The notes: generated by a model from the sequence alone, not told the origin. Positions 35,313-48,145 are shown, counted from the stretch's first letter. The stretch: DNA of 64,000 nt from Enoplolaimus lenunculus (GCA_030248215.1 JASANG010002214.1:62001-126000), one strand, 5' to 3'. Program-made: numbers and translations.

Positions 35313-38300
35313 ATGGAGATTTTGATAACAGACAAAGATTTGGTTATTTCCGACGGCGAATACGAATTGTGTTGCTCGAGAAAAACTGGTCGATTATATG
35401 TTCCCGAAAGTAAGTCGTTATGTAATCGTTTGGTGATTAGCGTGAGAATTGCACGGTCAGGACGACTCATTTCACCGATGCACTGCGAATATACTTGGTT
35501 CTTAATTCCTCCACAAGATATGGCCACGCCGGGAATGAAACCTGAGACCTCTTACTCGCGAATCAAACGCCCCACCAATTACACCGTGCGACAGGTATTA
35601 TAATTTTGTCAAGTGCTATAACATATGTACGTGTATCCATGTGTTTTAACATTACAAGCACTATTCTTTAACCTAAGGGTTGCGTTATACTTGACGTTCA
35701 TCACTGTGCGTCATCCATACGGCGCTTTCCGTCCCGTGCGTCACCCGTATGGCACCGTCCGTCACCCGTACGGCACCGTCCGTCACCCGTACATCACCGT
35801 CCGTCACCCGTACATCACCGTCCGTCACCCGTACATCACCGTCCGTCACCCGTACGGCACCGGCCGTCACCGTCCGTCACCCGTACGGCGCCGTTCATCA
35901 CCGTACGGCGCTGTCCGTCACCCGTACGGCGCCGTCAGTCACTCGTACAGCGCCGTCTGTCACCGTCCACCACCGTCCGTCACCATTCGTTATCGTACGT
36001 ATTGGTGACGGATGGCGCTGCATGGTGACGGGCGGCGCCGCACGGGACGAACGGCGGGTGACAGACGGCACCGCACGTGTGACGGACGGCGCCATACTGG
36101 TGACGGACATCGCCGGACGGTACCGTGCGGGTGACGGACGGTGCCGGACGGCACCGCACGTCAAAAAAAGTGTAGCGCAACCCTAAACGTTTATGTAAGC
36201 CGAATCGCAGCCTTACCGTTTATGTGTGGGGAAATTTTTCTGGAAGAGCTTAAAACTCATTGCACAGTCAGTTTAATGTAGTTTATCCTTGGCTAACTTG
36301 CTATTAAATATAATAGTAATTAATTAGCAAATTGGACTAGGCCAATTAGTGCTATAGCAGTTCGGCCTAGGACATGTATATTTTGTTATTTCAATTGTCT
36401 CACATGTATTTAAGTTAAGACACCAAGCCAAAGTGACTTTTATAATGTAAAAACTACAAATTTATGTCGTAACCCGAATTATTTAAGTGATAATAAGATT
36501 TACACGTATAATGGTTTTTTGCCAATTTGTCAATAAAAGTTTTAGATCGAGTAGATTTCTCGGACTTGAAAGCAACATGTATGGGATGCGTTCAAAGCGT
36601 CATTGGCTGTTTGCATTTGGATAAATCCGTATTCTTATTACTCGTAGCTAGACAAGCAGCTGTTGGTATTCACCCGTTTTCCAAAGCCGAGGTACTCCGA
36701 TTTTCAGTTTCTGCGGGGTAAACTTTTGTTTAGATGATATGATTTCTATTGATTGTTATTAGTAGAGGGGCAAGAGTATTTCCAAAGGGGCAGTTTAAAA
36801 TCTTCTGACATGCAATGCTTTTAACGCAATCTCTTGAATTTACCGCTGTGGGTAGTTAATATGTCAGTAGTTAGCGTTGGCAGTGAGCCAAACCTGAGTA
36901 TTCGTAGCTCTTAAAACTCGTCGCTCCATATTTCACGTTGCCCTGATCAGCATAAATGAAACGTGTTGGTGCTGTAAAAATTTAATTGTTATACTAAAAG
37001 TTTCTTATTTTTTTATGTATGTATCTTTGTTTTGTTCTCTTCTCAGGGACGAGATAAGTTGTCGTTGTCGTTTGACGACCATCAAATCGTTATTTAATTC
37101 GAAGTATTTTATCATTTTGGAGCCTTGAAAACTTTAAACCGATACTGTAAAACACCGATATACAGAGTCCGGTACGAATACTACAAGCAACTGCCTCACA
37201 AATGAAAATAAGATATTAATTGTCCAGGTTCTCTGTTATTAGCCTGCGCGCAGCCGTCCTATGATAGTTTTCATCGCAATTATTTCTGTTTAGCTCAAAT
37301 CATCTGAGATTGAGAATATAGTATATATTTAAAGCACCGGTAACTTTATCTTTTCAAAGATACATTAACGGCTGCCCTGATTTTACCAATACCGAAATAT
37401 TGGTCCATCGCTAATTCAATACCGGCCAACGAGTGGAATTGTTAATTAATGGTTTTACATTCGAGACTACTGTTTTAGATTTGGAAAATTGAACAAGTCG
37501 TTGCACTAAATGTTACCAATTTAGACCCTAGCATAACAACATACTCAAATCTCAATAGCAGTCATCCACTGTGGAACGTGTTTTCGCCATGTCCAACGCA
37601 TTCTATCAATGGTGCTGCTGGCAACTACGGCACATCTACCATTTCAGCAGGTGAGGACGCAGCTGTATTTGCACTCGGTCAACAAAAATTGTTGGTGTCA
37701 CCAGTTGCCGCAGCATCAGCTCTTCAGGTTGGACACCGAAAGGTGCTTAAATCAACTGTCGATGGATTTAAGTACATGTCCGGTCACATAGCCAGCGGAT
37801 TTAAACGACCTGGGAGTAGTGCCAGTCAACCACAGCAGATTGGTTCGCCAACCGAAGGATTTGACGACGTTGTATCGCCAATGGGTAATGCTGATTCGAC
37901 AATGACGGTTACCCTGGAAGATGGGAATCTTCGCTGCGTCTCGCCAAATTTTCTAACCCCGGATTACAATACGACTTGTAGCGGGGATCACTGTGCGGCA
38001 AGCTTTGCCGATCATTCTCTAGTTTCAACGCCTAAATCTCCGTCGAATGAAGCTTTGCCACAGCCGCCAGATCAGTCAAGCAGCGAAGATGAACGTATTC
38101 TAGACGAAGTGTTGAGGATATTCAACGAAAATGGTGCGTTTTACTATTGTACTCCTGACGATAAATTTCGATTGACCCGGTCGGTTCAAAATAGCATTGT
38201 AACTGAACGCAATTTAGCGACTGGAAATTGTGTGTTGACTTTGCCGTCATCACAAGATGCAGCTGCCTCTGGCTCGATTAAAAACAATTCGTGCGCAATT

Positions 38301-41300
38301 GAAGAGCTTGGCCTGTTTGAAGTGTTTGATTCAAGTTATTTTTGGAATAAAAGTTTACTGAACGATTTAATCGATGCGTATTGTGATAATCCAAGCAGGT
38401 CGATAGAGCGCTGGATTGTTCCTGTGATACAAGGTTACATCGAAATGACGCATATGTCAATTCCCCTTGATCCTGTGTACTCAGACAATTGCTGTGGTAG
38501 ATCACGAAAGCCAAGTAACTGCAAAAATGATGGTGAAATGTGCAATGAATCAAATGACAATAATAGTAGCATGGATATAAGCACGTTATTAATTTCACGT
38601 CGTAGTGTACATCGCGCTGGAACCCGATATATTAAGCGTGGAATAAACGAACGAGGATATGTGGCGAATTATGTCGAAACTGAGCAAATTGTTGCGATTG
38701 CCGGCCACGTGTTATCGTTTGTACAAGCTCGAGGATCGGTCCCGGTGTTTTGGTCACAGCTTGGCTATAAATATAAGCCAGCACCTCGGTTGGACCGGAG
38801 CCATGATGACAATTTTGTTGCGTTCACGAAGCATTTTGCTGATCAGTTTGCGAAGTATGATTCGATAATTGCGGTCAATCTGGTCGAGCAAGGCGGAAAA
38901 GAAAGGGTAATTGAGTATTTTTAGCAGGGTGCAAAGCGGAACTGGATTATACCGGAATCGGAATGTATTAACAAGTATAATCTTGATTTAGGGTGTCTGT
39001 TCGCTGGTAACAATTCTCAAGAACGTCTATTGGCAATCTTTTTTGGTTCTGTAAAGCTAAACTACAATCAATTATTGATAAGTTAACTTATCGAAAACAA
39101 ATTAATAGATAAATGATGCTGAATTTTTATACAACATATCACAACAAGCAGGTCTAAAATTAAAGTGTGGAAATTCCGATTCCGATTGATTGTGCAATCG
39201 GAATCAAAATCGGAATCGGAACTCGTTTTGAATCGGAATTTTAATCGGAATTCGGATTGCACCCTGATTTTTAGTATCAGTTGTAAAACTTGAAGGGCTG
39301 GCTGCCTCGGATTCCAGTAGATTTTGTTGCCATCGCACTTCGGTACTTTTCTCCTATGGTTGCACCGCTGGCAGCTCCCCAGATCAGCTATTCGACCATA
39401 ACCTTTACCTTCAACTCCGGCAAATTTTGTTAACATTCGGCTGTTGTATTTTTCACCTCCGGTTGCACCGTGCTAGCAGCCTAGGGAAACACCGTCATAT
39501 AGTCGAATTTCTGAAAAATTTGAATTTATTGCAAAACGGTCCTGGGAGATTGCAAAATTTTAAAAATCCCACCATTTTTAGACAAATACCGGCAGGCGAA
39601 CTGATAATAGAAAAGACTCTTATAATTTTAAATGAATATTCGTGGTTCGCATATATTAGTTGAACCATGTTGAGGTCTGAATTGGAATGTGAACAACGGG
39701 TTTGAACAATGTACTTCTCGATAGATAATGTATATGTAAATTTTACTTTTTGCTGAGAGTCATTGAACTACACTAAAAGCATTTCGACTAATTCCAAAAC
39801 GACTGCGATGGAAGCGGTTTTATTTAGTGCTTGTTTGGTGGACTGTCGCCACGAACAGAATCAAGTACCATCAGGAATGTGTTCTAAATCATGACTGTTG
39901 TTATTATTGCTGATTCCAGTTTAGCAAAAGTTAAGTGCCATTACAAAATCGCGGTGGCCACCACAGTAGACACAATCGAGATTGTTGCACACTTATTTCT
40001 GTCTGATACTGTATATTTATGGATGCTGCTCTATTTTAGTAGTTTTCTAAATAATAACACAGGTTTTGGCAGACGAATACCTTGACTGCGTCCTAGATTT
40101 CGACAACGAGAAGCTGAAATACATCGCATTTGATTTTCATGAGCACTGTCGAGGCATGAAATTTGAAAAAGTTTCAACGTTACTCGAAAATGTTGCTGAT
40201 CTTATCAAAAAAATGCGATTTCTGTGGGTTGACAAAAACAAGGTACGGAATTTTGACTTGTTGACTGTTGATCGCTATGGCATATGTATATACAGTTTCT
40301 TGTAACAATTTTTTTGTTGAGTTATTTGTTTAGTTTCCTGCAAACATAATAAACTGAAAAAATAAAATAGGTTTAGGTGTAGGCTTTGAAATAATATAAA
40401 ATATGTAGATAGTATGTTTAGGAATAATTTTGGCCTTGGAAGTAAAATTTTGAGCTATTGTTAGGATGGCGTTATACTTTTGCGGTATCATAACGTAATT
40501 CATATGCGTTGACCGCGAACACGACCGACAACAGCCGACATTAAAATAGAAGAAAAGTATAACGCCGCTAATAATTAAGTAACTGTTGTGGTACGGCTTT
40601 GCATTCTTCATTTGGAACTTCATTTTAATACAGAAGTTTGTGGTTTTATAATAGCTTGACGGAACATACATTTCTATTACAGGACGTCGCATGTTTTCAA
40701 AATGGTGTATTTCGTATCAATTGCGTGGATTGTTTGGATCGAACAAATGTTGTTCAAGCTGCATTCGCGAAAGAAGTATTTGAAAATATGCTTCGCAAAT
40801 TCGGTCTCCTATCACCTGATTCCATCCTGCCACATGCTGTTGTAATGGCGTTTAAGTTGATTTGGGCGAATAACGGTGACAGCATTAGTCGTCAGTATGC
40901 AGGCAAGTAAAAAATACTGCTGAGTAAAAAATTCAAGTTAGTACTTAATATTGTATAAAACCAGTTTTGTAACCAATGCCGCAAAATTCTATTTGTTCTC
41001 AAAAAGTGCGCGAGAATTGCGCACTATAGCTTAGTTTTTTGAGCGAAGCGAAACTCCGAGCGAAGCTCGGAGTTTCGCGAAACATTTTATGTTTTGTACT
41101 TGGGGGTCGAAAGGTGGATGTCCGTCCGTCCGTCTGTCCGTCCGAAAAGAATCTCAGGAACGGCTGAACCGATTTTGATAAACTTTTTTTGTTTGAAAGT
41201 CAATTATTCTGGGGTGTTAACCTCTCATTGGGGTTTTAAAATTTTAAGCCGTTTGTTAGCTACAGGCTGATTTGCATAATTAATCAAGCCTAAATTAGGA

Positions 41301-44300
41301 CTTTCCACAATATTTCACTAATTATTACAGTTAGAAGCAATCTAATTTAGCATTAAAAGGTTTTTGGGTGCGAGGAATCTGCGTAGACTGTTTACAAACC
41401 TCCAAAACCGATAATTGAGCAGTTAGCTAATAGATAATTTGCATATTAACATAGTTTATAAGCCTAAATTTGGACTTTTTACAATATTTCACTAATTATT
41501 AAGGTTAAAAGCGATATAATTTCAGCACTAAAGGGTTTTTAGGTGCGAGGAATTTGCATAAATAGTTTACAAACATCCAAAACCGATAATTGAATAGTAA
41601 GCTAATAGCTAATTTGCATATTAGCATAATTGACAAGACAAAATTAGGACTTTTTAAATTATTCCAAAAATTATTAGGGTGGCTGAAGGGTTTTTAGGTG
41701 CGAGGAATTTGCATAAATAGTTTACAAACATCCAAAACCGATAATTGAATAGTAAGCTAATAGCTAATTTGCATATTAGCTTAATTGACAAGACAAAATT
41801 AGGACTTTTTAAATTATTCCAAAAATTATTAGGGTGGCTGAAGGGTTTTTAGGTGCGAGGAATTTGCATAAATAGTTTACAAACATCCAAAACCGATAAT
41901 TGAATAGTAAGCTAATAGCTAATTTGCATATTAGCTTAATTGACAAGACAAAATTAGGACTTTTTAAATTATTCCAAAAATTATTAGGGTGGCTGAAGGG
42001 TTTTTGGGTGCGAGGAATCTGAGAAAATTGCTTACAAACCTCCAAAACCGATAAATGAATGGTTAGCTAACAACTAATTTGCATATTACCTTAATTGCTT
42101 CCGTGTGTTCGAGCTTCGCTCAATAAATGTAGTCCCGCTACGACTGGTTTAAATTTATTTTTAATTTTTGAAAACGTTCAACCGATTAGCCAAATGTTGG
42201 GAAGAAACCCCTTATATGGCCCGAATGCGTATGAAAACAAAAAAGTTCATCGTGAGCTATTTTACAACACATTGATTTCGAGTATCCTACTAATTTGCTA
42301 ATGTGTAATATTTTGAGTGACATATTTAAGTGTTGTTTGTCAGAAAACTACGGAGTATAATGTTATGCACCGACAGAAGAGTACGTACAAAGCTATATTG
42401 CACTCAAATGCTATACTTGGCATAGGTTATATGCTAATTTAACGTGTAGCTAACTAATTTGTAATCAAACCGTTGTGTTTAAATTTGTCATGCTCGAAAA
42501 CCCTAAAGCCAACTGCGCTCAAACCTTTTTAAAACGGCAGTTTTAGACGTTTAAAAACAATTTATTAATGTTCATCGCATTCAAAAACCCTTTGGTACTG
42601 AAATTAGGTTGCTTGTAACTAATAAATAGTGAAATAGTATAAAAAGTCCTAATCTAGGCTTAACCAAATTATGTATATTTGCCTGCAGCTAGTAAATGGT
42701 TCAGTATTTTAAAGACCTAATGTGAGGTTAACACCCCAAGATTCGCTCCTGAGTACAAAATATACAACGCTTCGCTAAACACCGAGCGTCGCACGCAGTT
42801 TCGCTTCGCTCAATGCACTTGCAGAAGAAAATATTCCGAATGTAACTGTTTTATTTGTGGTGTTTCGAATTTTTAGGAACTGCTGCATTGAAAGGTGATT
42901 ACACACGAACGGGTCATCGCAATTTTGTTGGACTCATGCGAGATGGCTACCATTCAGCGTCAAGATACTATCTGTGCCACATCAGGGACGCAAAACGGCA
43001 AGCTGCGATTGATATTTTGCTTGGAAAGGTTAGTATAACAAAAGTTTCTTTTGTTTAACATTTAAATTTCTTCGGTTGGTCAGTACCCATTATTGCGGAC
43101 GACTGAAGTGGAAGAATATTTGCACCTTGTTGATTTAACTTGCTCAACACTGATGACGTTCACTAATTTTTGCTTTAAATTTTTTTCTCAGTAATTTCCT
43201 TACCAAATATTTTTCATAAGTTTGTCCAGTGTAATCAGTCTGTTGGTTCGGCTCATGTCTAGTACGTATAACAACCTGTCCAGTGGGAGAAAACTGGTTT
43301 GGGCTATTTAGAGAGTAGGAAGCTTACGTTTAGTATTGATTAGTTTTATGTTCATGGTATGGCTTATACATACGTGTAATAAGCAGTGTGGAACCGGAAT
43401 TCCAGTTCCAAATTTTTCACCTTCCGGTCCGGTAAATTTTTAACTGAGCTTAAAAATTCCCGTATTAAGTTTTGTTGGTGGAAATTAAGCATTTTACTAT
43501 AAAATGCCGATGAAAATAAAATAGATTTCATAAGTTAGTATATAAACTTTAACAATCACTGAAAAGAAATAATCGAAGGTAGATTTCGTGCGTGTGGATA
43601 ATGAAAATTGAAAGTACAGCAGGTTGAGTAAATAGCTTTCTTCAACAAGGTTATTTATGAATTTTTTGGTGGCATGTATTTGTAACTTTTCAGGTCCGGT
43701 AATTTTTTCAAATGCCACTTCCGGAAAATTGTAATTCCAGTAGTATTCTGGTTTCAGACTTAGGTCTAGCCTTATGCTTTATAGGCAGGCTCTTTTAGTT
43801 TACTTGGGCCGTAGGCTTTGTTTGAATTTGAATTTTGAGCTTATATGCTTTTTGCGATATTCTGGTTGTTAGCCTGATTTTAAGAATGTGAAGCCTGCGG
43901 ATATTGAAAGCACAGTCGCAGATACGTTGAAAACAGAAGAATCTTGGCTAGACGAGCGTCACGAAGAACTGAGGCTTTTAGTGCAAGATTGTCAACGCCT
44001 TATCGTACCTGAAGATGAAACTTTGTTGGGTAAGTCGCCGTTCGATTTTGTTAAAAAATTTTTTGTGAAAGGGTCGCAGCAAGTTTCTGCTGTTTGTTCT
44101 TCGTAGTAGCTGTGTACTGAGGAAATGTAGATTGTTTGGGAAAGGCACTGGAAAATACTCAAAATAAATATTGCTTTTAAGTAAGAACTTTCTGCCCTTT
44201 CTCGATGAGCATCAACTTGAAAAATTTGGACAAATGTGTTAATTATTTTTACATTTGAGGTAATGTGTTACAGGCGGTTGGGCTTTAATCGATGCAGATA

Positions 44301-46790
44301 TAACTTCCGGAGATGCTATGCAAGAAGATATGGATACAGTCGTTCTGCTGACTGGAAATGTAAGTGACTGGCAATGGAATTGTTGTACATGCAAGCTTGT
44401 CAGTATTTAATATCGATTATAATAATAAATTTAACTTTTCTTCAATTTTCCTGATTGCTGTTTTAAAGCACATAGTTTACCTGCATTGCATTCTTATGAT
44501 AAATCTTTTAAATGCTTTCTTGAGACAAAGAGTGGAGTTATACTTGTCGAAGGCATAGTTCGCCGATATACCGCCGGAAATCTTTGAAATAGTCAAAAAT
44601 ATAGGTTCACCCTGTGAGAAATAGATTTAATTTAGGCTATTTTTAAAATCTATATTACCAAATTAATTATGTTATTTACGTATTCTTCTAGTCACTGTTT
44701 TACCGTTACAAACAGTATTTACAATGCTGCTTGAGTTTTAGGCATACTACGTGGCTGACTACGACGAAGAACAAGACAAATTCGTTGATTTCGAGCGTGT
44801 CCCGCTGGCTCAAATCGAAATGATTGAAGTTGGTCCGATGGCAATTTCTGCAAGCATCATTAGTACGTCTCGGCAGCGTGTGACGTGCGTTCGCGTATGG
44901 CACGGTGTCGCATCAACGGAAAGTGTCAGTACACAAGCAGATTCCACAAGCGCCATTGAGGCAGAGCCGGAACCAGTTGACCCGGCGAAAAGAGCGTCGA
45001 CAAGTAATACTAAACGACCAAAATTATCCGGATACTTTCATGTATGGAGGTCGGCTTCAACACGCTTGTTCAACAATATGGCGATACCGATTAGGTAAAA
45101 CAAATTGAAGCAGTGTTCGACTGCTGGTTAGGATATTCGATCGCCTACGTGCTGTGAAATATGGCCATAAATTGTAAGGTTTGTCCAAAATCTCGTTCGA
45201 AAAACTTGCAGCTTCAAATAATTCGTTAAAAATCATATCTAGGAATTTAGTTCACATGTGTGAATAACCATGCAAGTTCACGGAATTTATTGCGGACGCT
45301 TTCTCATTTAATTGCAAGTTTTGCGTGCAATTCAAAGCCGCAAGTTCACGCAGTAAAAACATGCACGTGTAAATAAGGCTTAGAAGTAACGATCAAGCTT
45401 CTGAATATACTCATTGAACTATAAATTATTTAACTTTATTTTTGGGTTTTTATTCCATTTCTCCAGAAGCGATGATGAAGCTCGTGAATATATCACTGCA
45501 ATCGGCGAACAGTTTAATGTTGCGCTTCGTTTTTCCAAAATGCCTGAAGTGACGTTTGTTCATGTGACGAAAATGGAGCGACGGCGGGCTCGAACAAAAC
45601 GAGGAGGCGGCAGCGGCGCTAACAACAGTGCGTTTGGTGGAGTTTCCAGCTTTAAAGGTGTATTTTTGGGTAAACTTCCACTTCGAGGTTCGTCCGCAGG
45701 TGGGCTATCCCTCTCTGGATTTGGACTCTTTAGTCGCCCACTGACTGGCGGCAGACGTGGCCGACCAGATACCACTGAAAATGACAAGTCTACTCCAGTG
45801 CCAATCAGTAATGAACATAACATTAATGGCACAGCCAAAGCCGACAAAGCTGATTCGCAGAGCGCTGCTAATGATTTAGCTTTGTCAGATAGCGCTATAT
45901 CGGACTACACCGAAGCGACTGCAGAATCGTCTAGCCTACGTTCACGTCTGTTTCGAAATCCGCTAAATCCAGGCCTTGCTGGGGTCCGACGGTTACAAGC
46001 AAACGTAACACGGCGATTTGCCGGAAGCGATGGGGCTGTCACAAGCGAGCGGCAAGAAAATGAAGTTTTTGGCGAAGAAAGTTCTAAGGCAACTGAAGAA
46101 GATAACCTTACTAGGCAATTGCTTTGTTCGAACACTGATGCCACATCAAATGGTGGTTACGTTTCTAGCGAACCTGCTGGATATGCAGTAGATAACAGCT
46201 GTGAAGGTAAGCTTGGGCTTTCGGGTCAAAATGAATCAGGTCATACTGTCTTGCCATTGTCATTGCATTCCACATCGCACACGAAAGCGGCGTCTGGTGA
46301 ACGTATCAGTCTTGATAGAAGCTTGTCTCATAGTGATAGCTCAATCAACGTTATAGAACATTGCTCGGTAGCAGTTGTAGTAGAAAAGGATGACGGTATT
46401 TTGGGCAGCAGCGAGCATTCAAATGAACTAGGCGCTAGTTATACTGCAATTGGAAGCGGTGGCAATTTATTGAACAAAGTCACCCAAAGCAAAGGTGGAC
46501 GGTTCTTGACGAGTTCGTTTGGGAAGTTGGGGTCACAAGTTGCAACAGCGACTGGTAGTGGTATGAGTGGGATACGTCGAAATTTATCGTCTGCGAGCCG
46601 GTTGGGATGCCCTAGTGACACGGCTGTGAAATCAGATGCGGCTGATAGTGGTGAGCAAAATGCGATGGGTAAACTTGAAGTTCCAGGGTCAAGTGGCAAG
46701 CACCGACGGAGTAATAGTGGAGAAGCAACAACAACTGATAGGCTTAAGTGTAAGATTGATTCGAGCAAATGTGAGATAAGGATTATTTAA
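35313..46790 (+). CDS. INPP5F: Phosphatidylinositide phosphatase SAC2-type (INPP5F)
   Basis: INPP5F is a SAC-domain phosphoinositide 4-phosphatase acting on endosomal and early endocytic membranes. Exons are 35313-35409, 36546-36691, 37479-38906, 40063-40242, 40683-40902, 42877-43028, 43885-44029, 44274-44359, 44742-45094 and 45467-46790; they give 1377 codons including the stop, and every phase closes. The N-terminus MEILITDKDLVISDGEYELC matches the family. SAC hallmarks are ISRRSVHRAGTRYIKRG, ANYVETEQIV, QARGSVPVFWSQ and the catalytic CX5R (Cys631, Arg637 in INCVDCLDRTN). WANNGDSISRQYAGTAALKGD and GGWALIDADIT follow, then the hSac2 region, from AYYVADYDEEQDKFV to EYITAIGEQFNVALRFSKMP. Exon 3 carries a low-complexity insertion ahead of the catalytic half. 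The last exon adds a Ser/Gly-rich, probably disordered tail of about 400 residues. The 1376 residues compare with about 1132 in human. Intron 5 starts with GC (40903). Confidence 0.96.
35676..36184. mobile_element. TIR element with inverting 21-bp minisatellite, INPP5F intron 1
   Basis: The ends AGGGTTGCGTTATACTTGACG and CGTCAAAAAAAGTGTAGCGC plus AACCCT are imperfect inverted repeats. The interior is a minisatellite of 21-bp units (CCGTCCGTCACCCGTACATCA). It runs in one orientation to about 36000 and then as the reverse complement (GTGACGGACGG...) to about 36165, so the whole is a long imperfect palindrome. Because 21 is divisible by three, it leaves open frames on both strands encoding VRHPYIT-like heptads. 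These are artefacts of the period. Confidence 0.8.
38925..39266. mobile_element. CAGGG-ended hAT-like MITE (family C) with perfect 8-bp target duplication, INPP5F intron 3
   Basis: It starts CAGGGTGCAAAGCGGAACTGG and ends TTCGGATTGCACCCTG, and is 342 bp long. ATTTTTAG flanks it at 38917-38924 and 39267-39274. The interior right arm repeats AATCGGAAT/ATTCCGATT. It begins only 18 bp after the exon 3 donor site. Confidence 0.9.
39300..39472 (-). repeat. Family B fragment
   Basis: It contains TTCAACTCCGGCAAATTTTG, TTAACATTCGGCTG and ends TTTTTCACCTCCGGTTGCACCG, the right end of a reverse-oriented family B element. The left part is not recognisable. It lies in INPP5F intron 3, 30-200 bp after the family C element. 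Confidence 0.6.
40467..40566. mobile_element. Miniature TIR element of about 100 bp, INPP5F intron 4
   Basis: The ends GGCGTTATACTTTTGCGG and AAGAAAAGTATAACGCC are inverted repeats of about 15 bp. The terminal word GCGTTATACTT is also the terminus of the minisatellite-bearing element at 35676, so both may be mobilised by the same transposase. It is non-coding. Confidence 0.7.
41035..42817. mobile_element. Family D element, 1.8 kb, with inverted ends and 155-bp tandem core, INPP5F intron 5
   Basis: The left end TTGAGCGAAGCGAAACTCCG is mirrored by the right end GCAGTTTCGCTTCGCTCAA. Inside each end are related blocks, TTTTATGTTTTGTACTTGGG on the left and GAGTACAAAATATACAACGC on the right. The left arm has GTCCGTCCGTCCGTCTGTCC followed by GGAACGGCTGAACCGATTTTG. 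From about 41369 a unit with TGCGAGGAAT...CCAAAACCGATAATTGA repeats (41369, 41544, 41699, 41854, 42009), the last three steps exactly 155 bp. No transposase frame is present. Confidence 0.8.
43386..43750. repeat. Family C-like repeat in INPP5F intron 6
   Basis: It starts GTGGAACCGGAATTCCAGTTCC and ends CCGGAAAATTGTAATTCCAG. These are Tcc-rich GGAATTCCGG-type ends like those at 46910, around an AT-rich middle. Boundaries are approximate. Confidence 0.5.
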
Positions 46791-46909
46791 TGCTGTAAGC
46801 TGCGATGGGTATTTGAAAGATTTTGCTAAATGAGCTAGTTAGTTTTTCTGTGGTGACGAGTAGGTAGTTAAGGATTCTGAGAATTGCAGTGAAGAACCAT
46901 ACTGTTTGG

Positions 46910-47326
46910 CAGGATTCCGTCGGAATTCCGATTCCGGCTAAAATTCCGGCAAAATTTGACTTCCGATTTCGATTCCGGCTGACTGCTGTTCCGATGCCGG
47001 AATTCTGATTTTTCGGCTATCAGTTTTCAAGATGATTGAACTTAAGCTTTGCTTGTTTCGTTTTGTTTCGTTCATTTGCAATTATTCTATTGGTATTTTA
47101 GTAAATATTCCGAGTTGTTACGTATATTCCGTCAGCTATATAAACAATTTTTGCTGAAACAGTGAACAGTAACGGAAACAGGCATACTGCAAGGAAAGTT
47201 AAAAGTCATACACCTTTAACTTTTTAATAGAATTATATACTAAAACTTGATTCCGATTCCGGTTTCGACAGAAAAAATTGATTCCGATTCCGCTTCCGAC
47301 AAAACCTAGTTCCGGTTGGAACCCTG
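46910..47326. mobile_element. Family C element downstream of INPP5F
   Basis: It starts CAGGATTCCGTCGGAATTCCG and ends CCTAGTTCCGGTTGGAACCCTG. CTGTTTGG precedes and CTGTTTTGG follows, a likely decayed 8-bp duplication. Arms are rich in GATTCCGATTCCG, and the centre contains AGTGAACAGTAACGGAAACAGG and AAAAGTCATACACCTTTAAC. It starts 120 bp after the INPP5F stop codon. Confidence 0.75.
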
Positions 47327-48145
47327 CTGTTTTGGTTTGGAAATTTTACAGTTTATTGGTTGTTTGTTTTTCGGTTGATTTTCTAGAAAACACATTGTTA
47401 CCTTATAAGCTCAAGAACGAACAGTTCGCATGGTAAATTTTCACGTTGATAGTATAGTGTTGTTGTGGTTGCATCCTCTCGACCGCTTCTGTATCCGCAA
47501 CTTTGACCACGTGGGATGTCATTTTTGGTATTGTTATTGTATTAAATTTAAACCGGTACTTGTCAACTATCTCGAGTTTATTATTATTATTATTATGCAT
47601 TCCCTAATATATATGTATATAATTAATGTACATATAATATACATAAACACTTATTGCTCGTGTGTGGTTTTTACTTATGTAGAAGCAGTACTGAATATGC
47701 ATTATGTTTTTTAACGTAAAAAATAGCCGGACGGCTTAGAGCATTCGGCATCTTGGTATTTTTTTGGAAATCTGTCGGTGTTATTTTAATTGAACAGTGT
47801 GATAGAACCTACCACTATTGTGTTAGAAAGAAAGATACAAACTAAGTCAAAGCTGTTGAAGCAAAAATGTGAATATTTGCGGTTTCGGAAAATGAAGGTA
47901 TACGTACTGGCTATCAGAAACTTTCAAACTTGAATTTTTGGTTAAACCTTTAGGTGTTGGTACTCGTGTTTTGAAAACGTAATCGTTTCAGTTATGTATA
48001 TATAATTTTCAGACAATGTTGATGAGTTTATTACTTATATCTTTAAATCTCGGTATAGCCTTGTATGCAACTTGGACAATCGTGATTGGGTAATTTGTCA
48101 CTGACTTATAGAGTCTTCTTTATTTTACATTTTCATGTTTTAGAG
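47327..48145. other. AT-rich intergenic, nothing recognised
   Basis: It contains a short (ATT)n run at 47579-47596. No supported gene, RNA or bounded repeat. Confidence 0.5.

Noticed and set aside
35625-36186. Open frames on both strands with VRHPYIT or RVTDG heptad repeats, resembling a repetitive protein
   Set aside because: They come from a 21-bp minisatellite whose period is divisible by three, so several frames stay open. They lie in INPP5F intron 1 between transposon ends.
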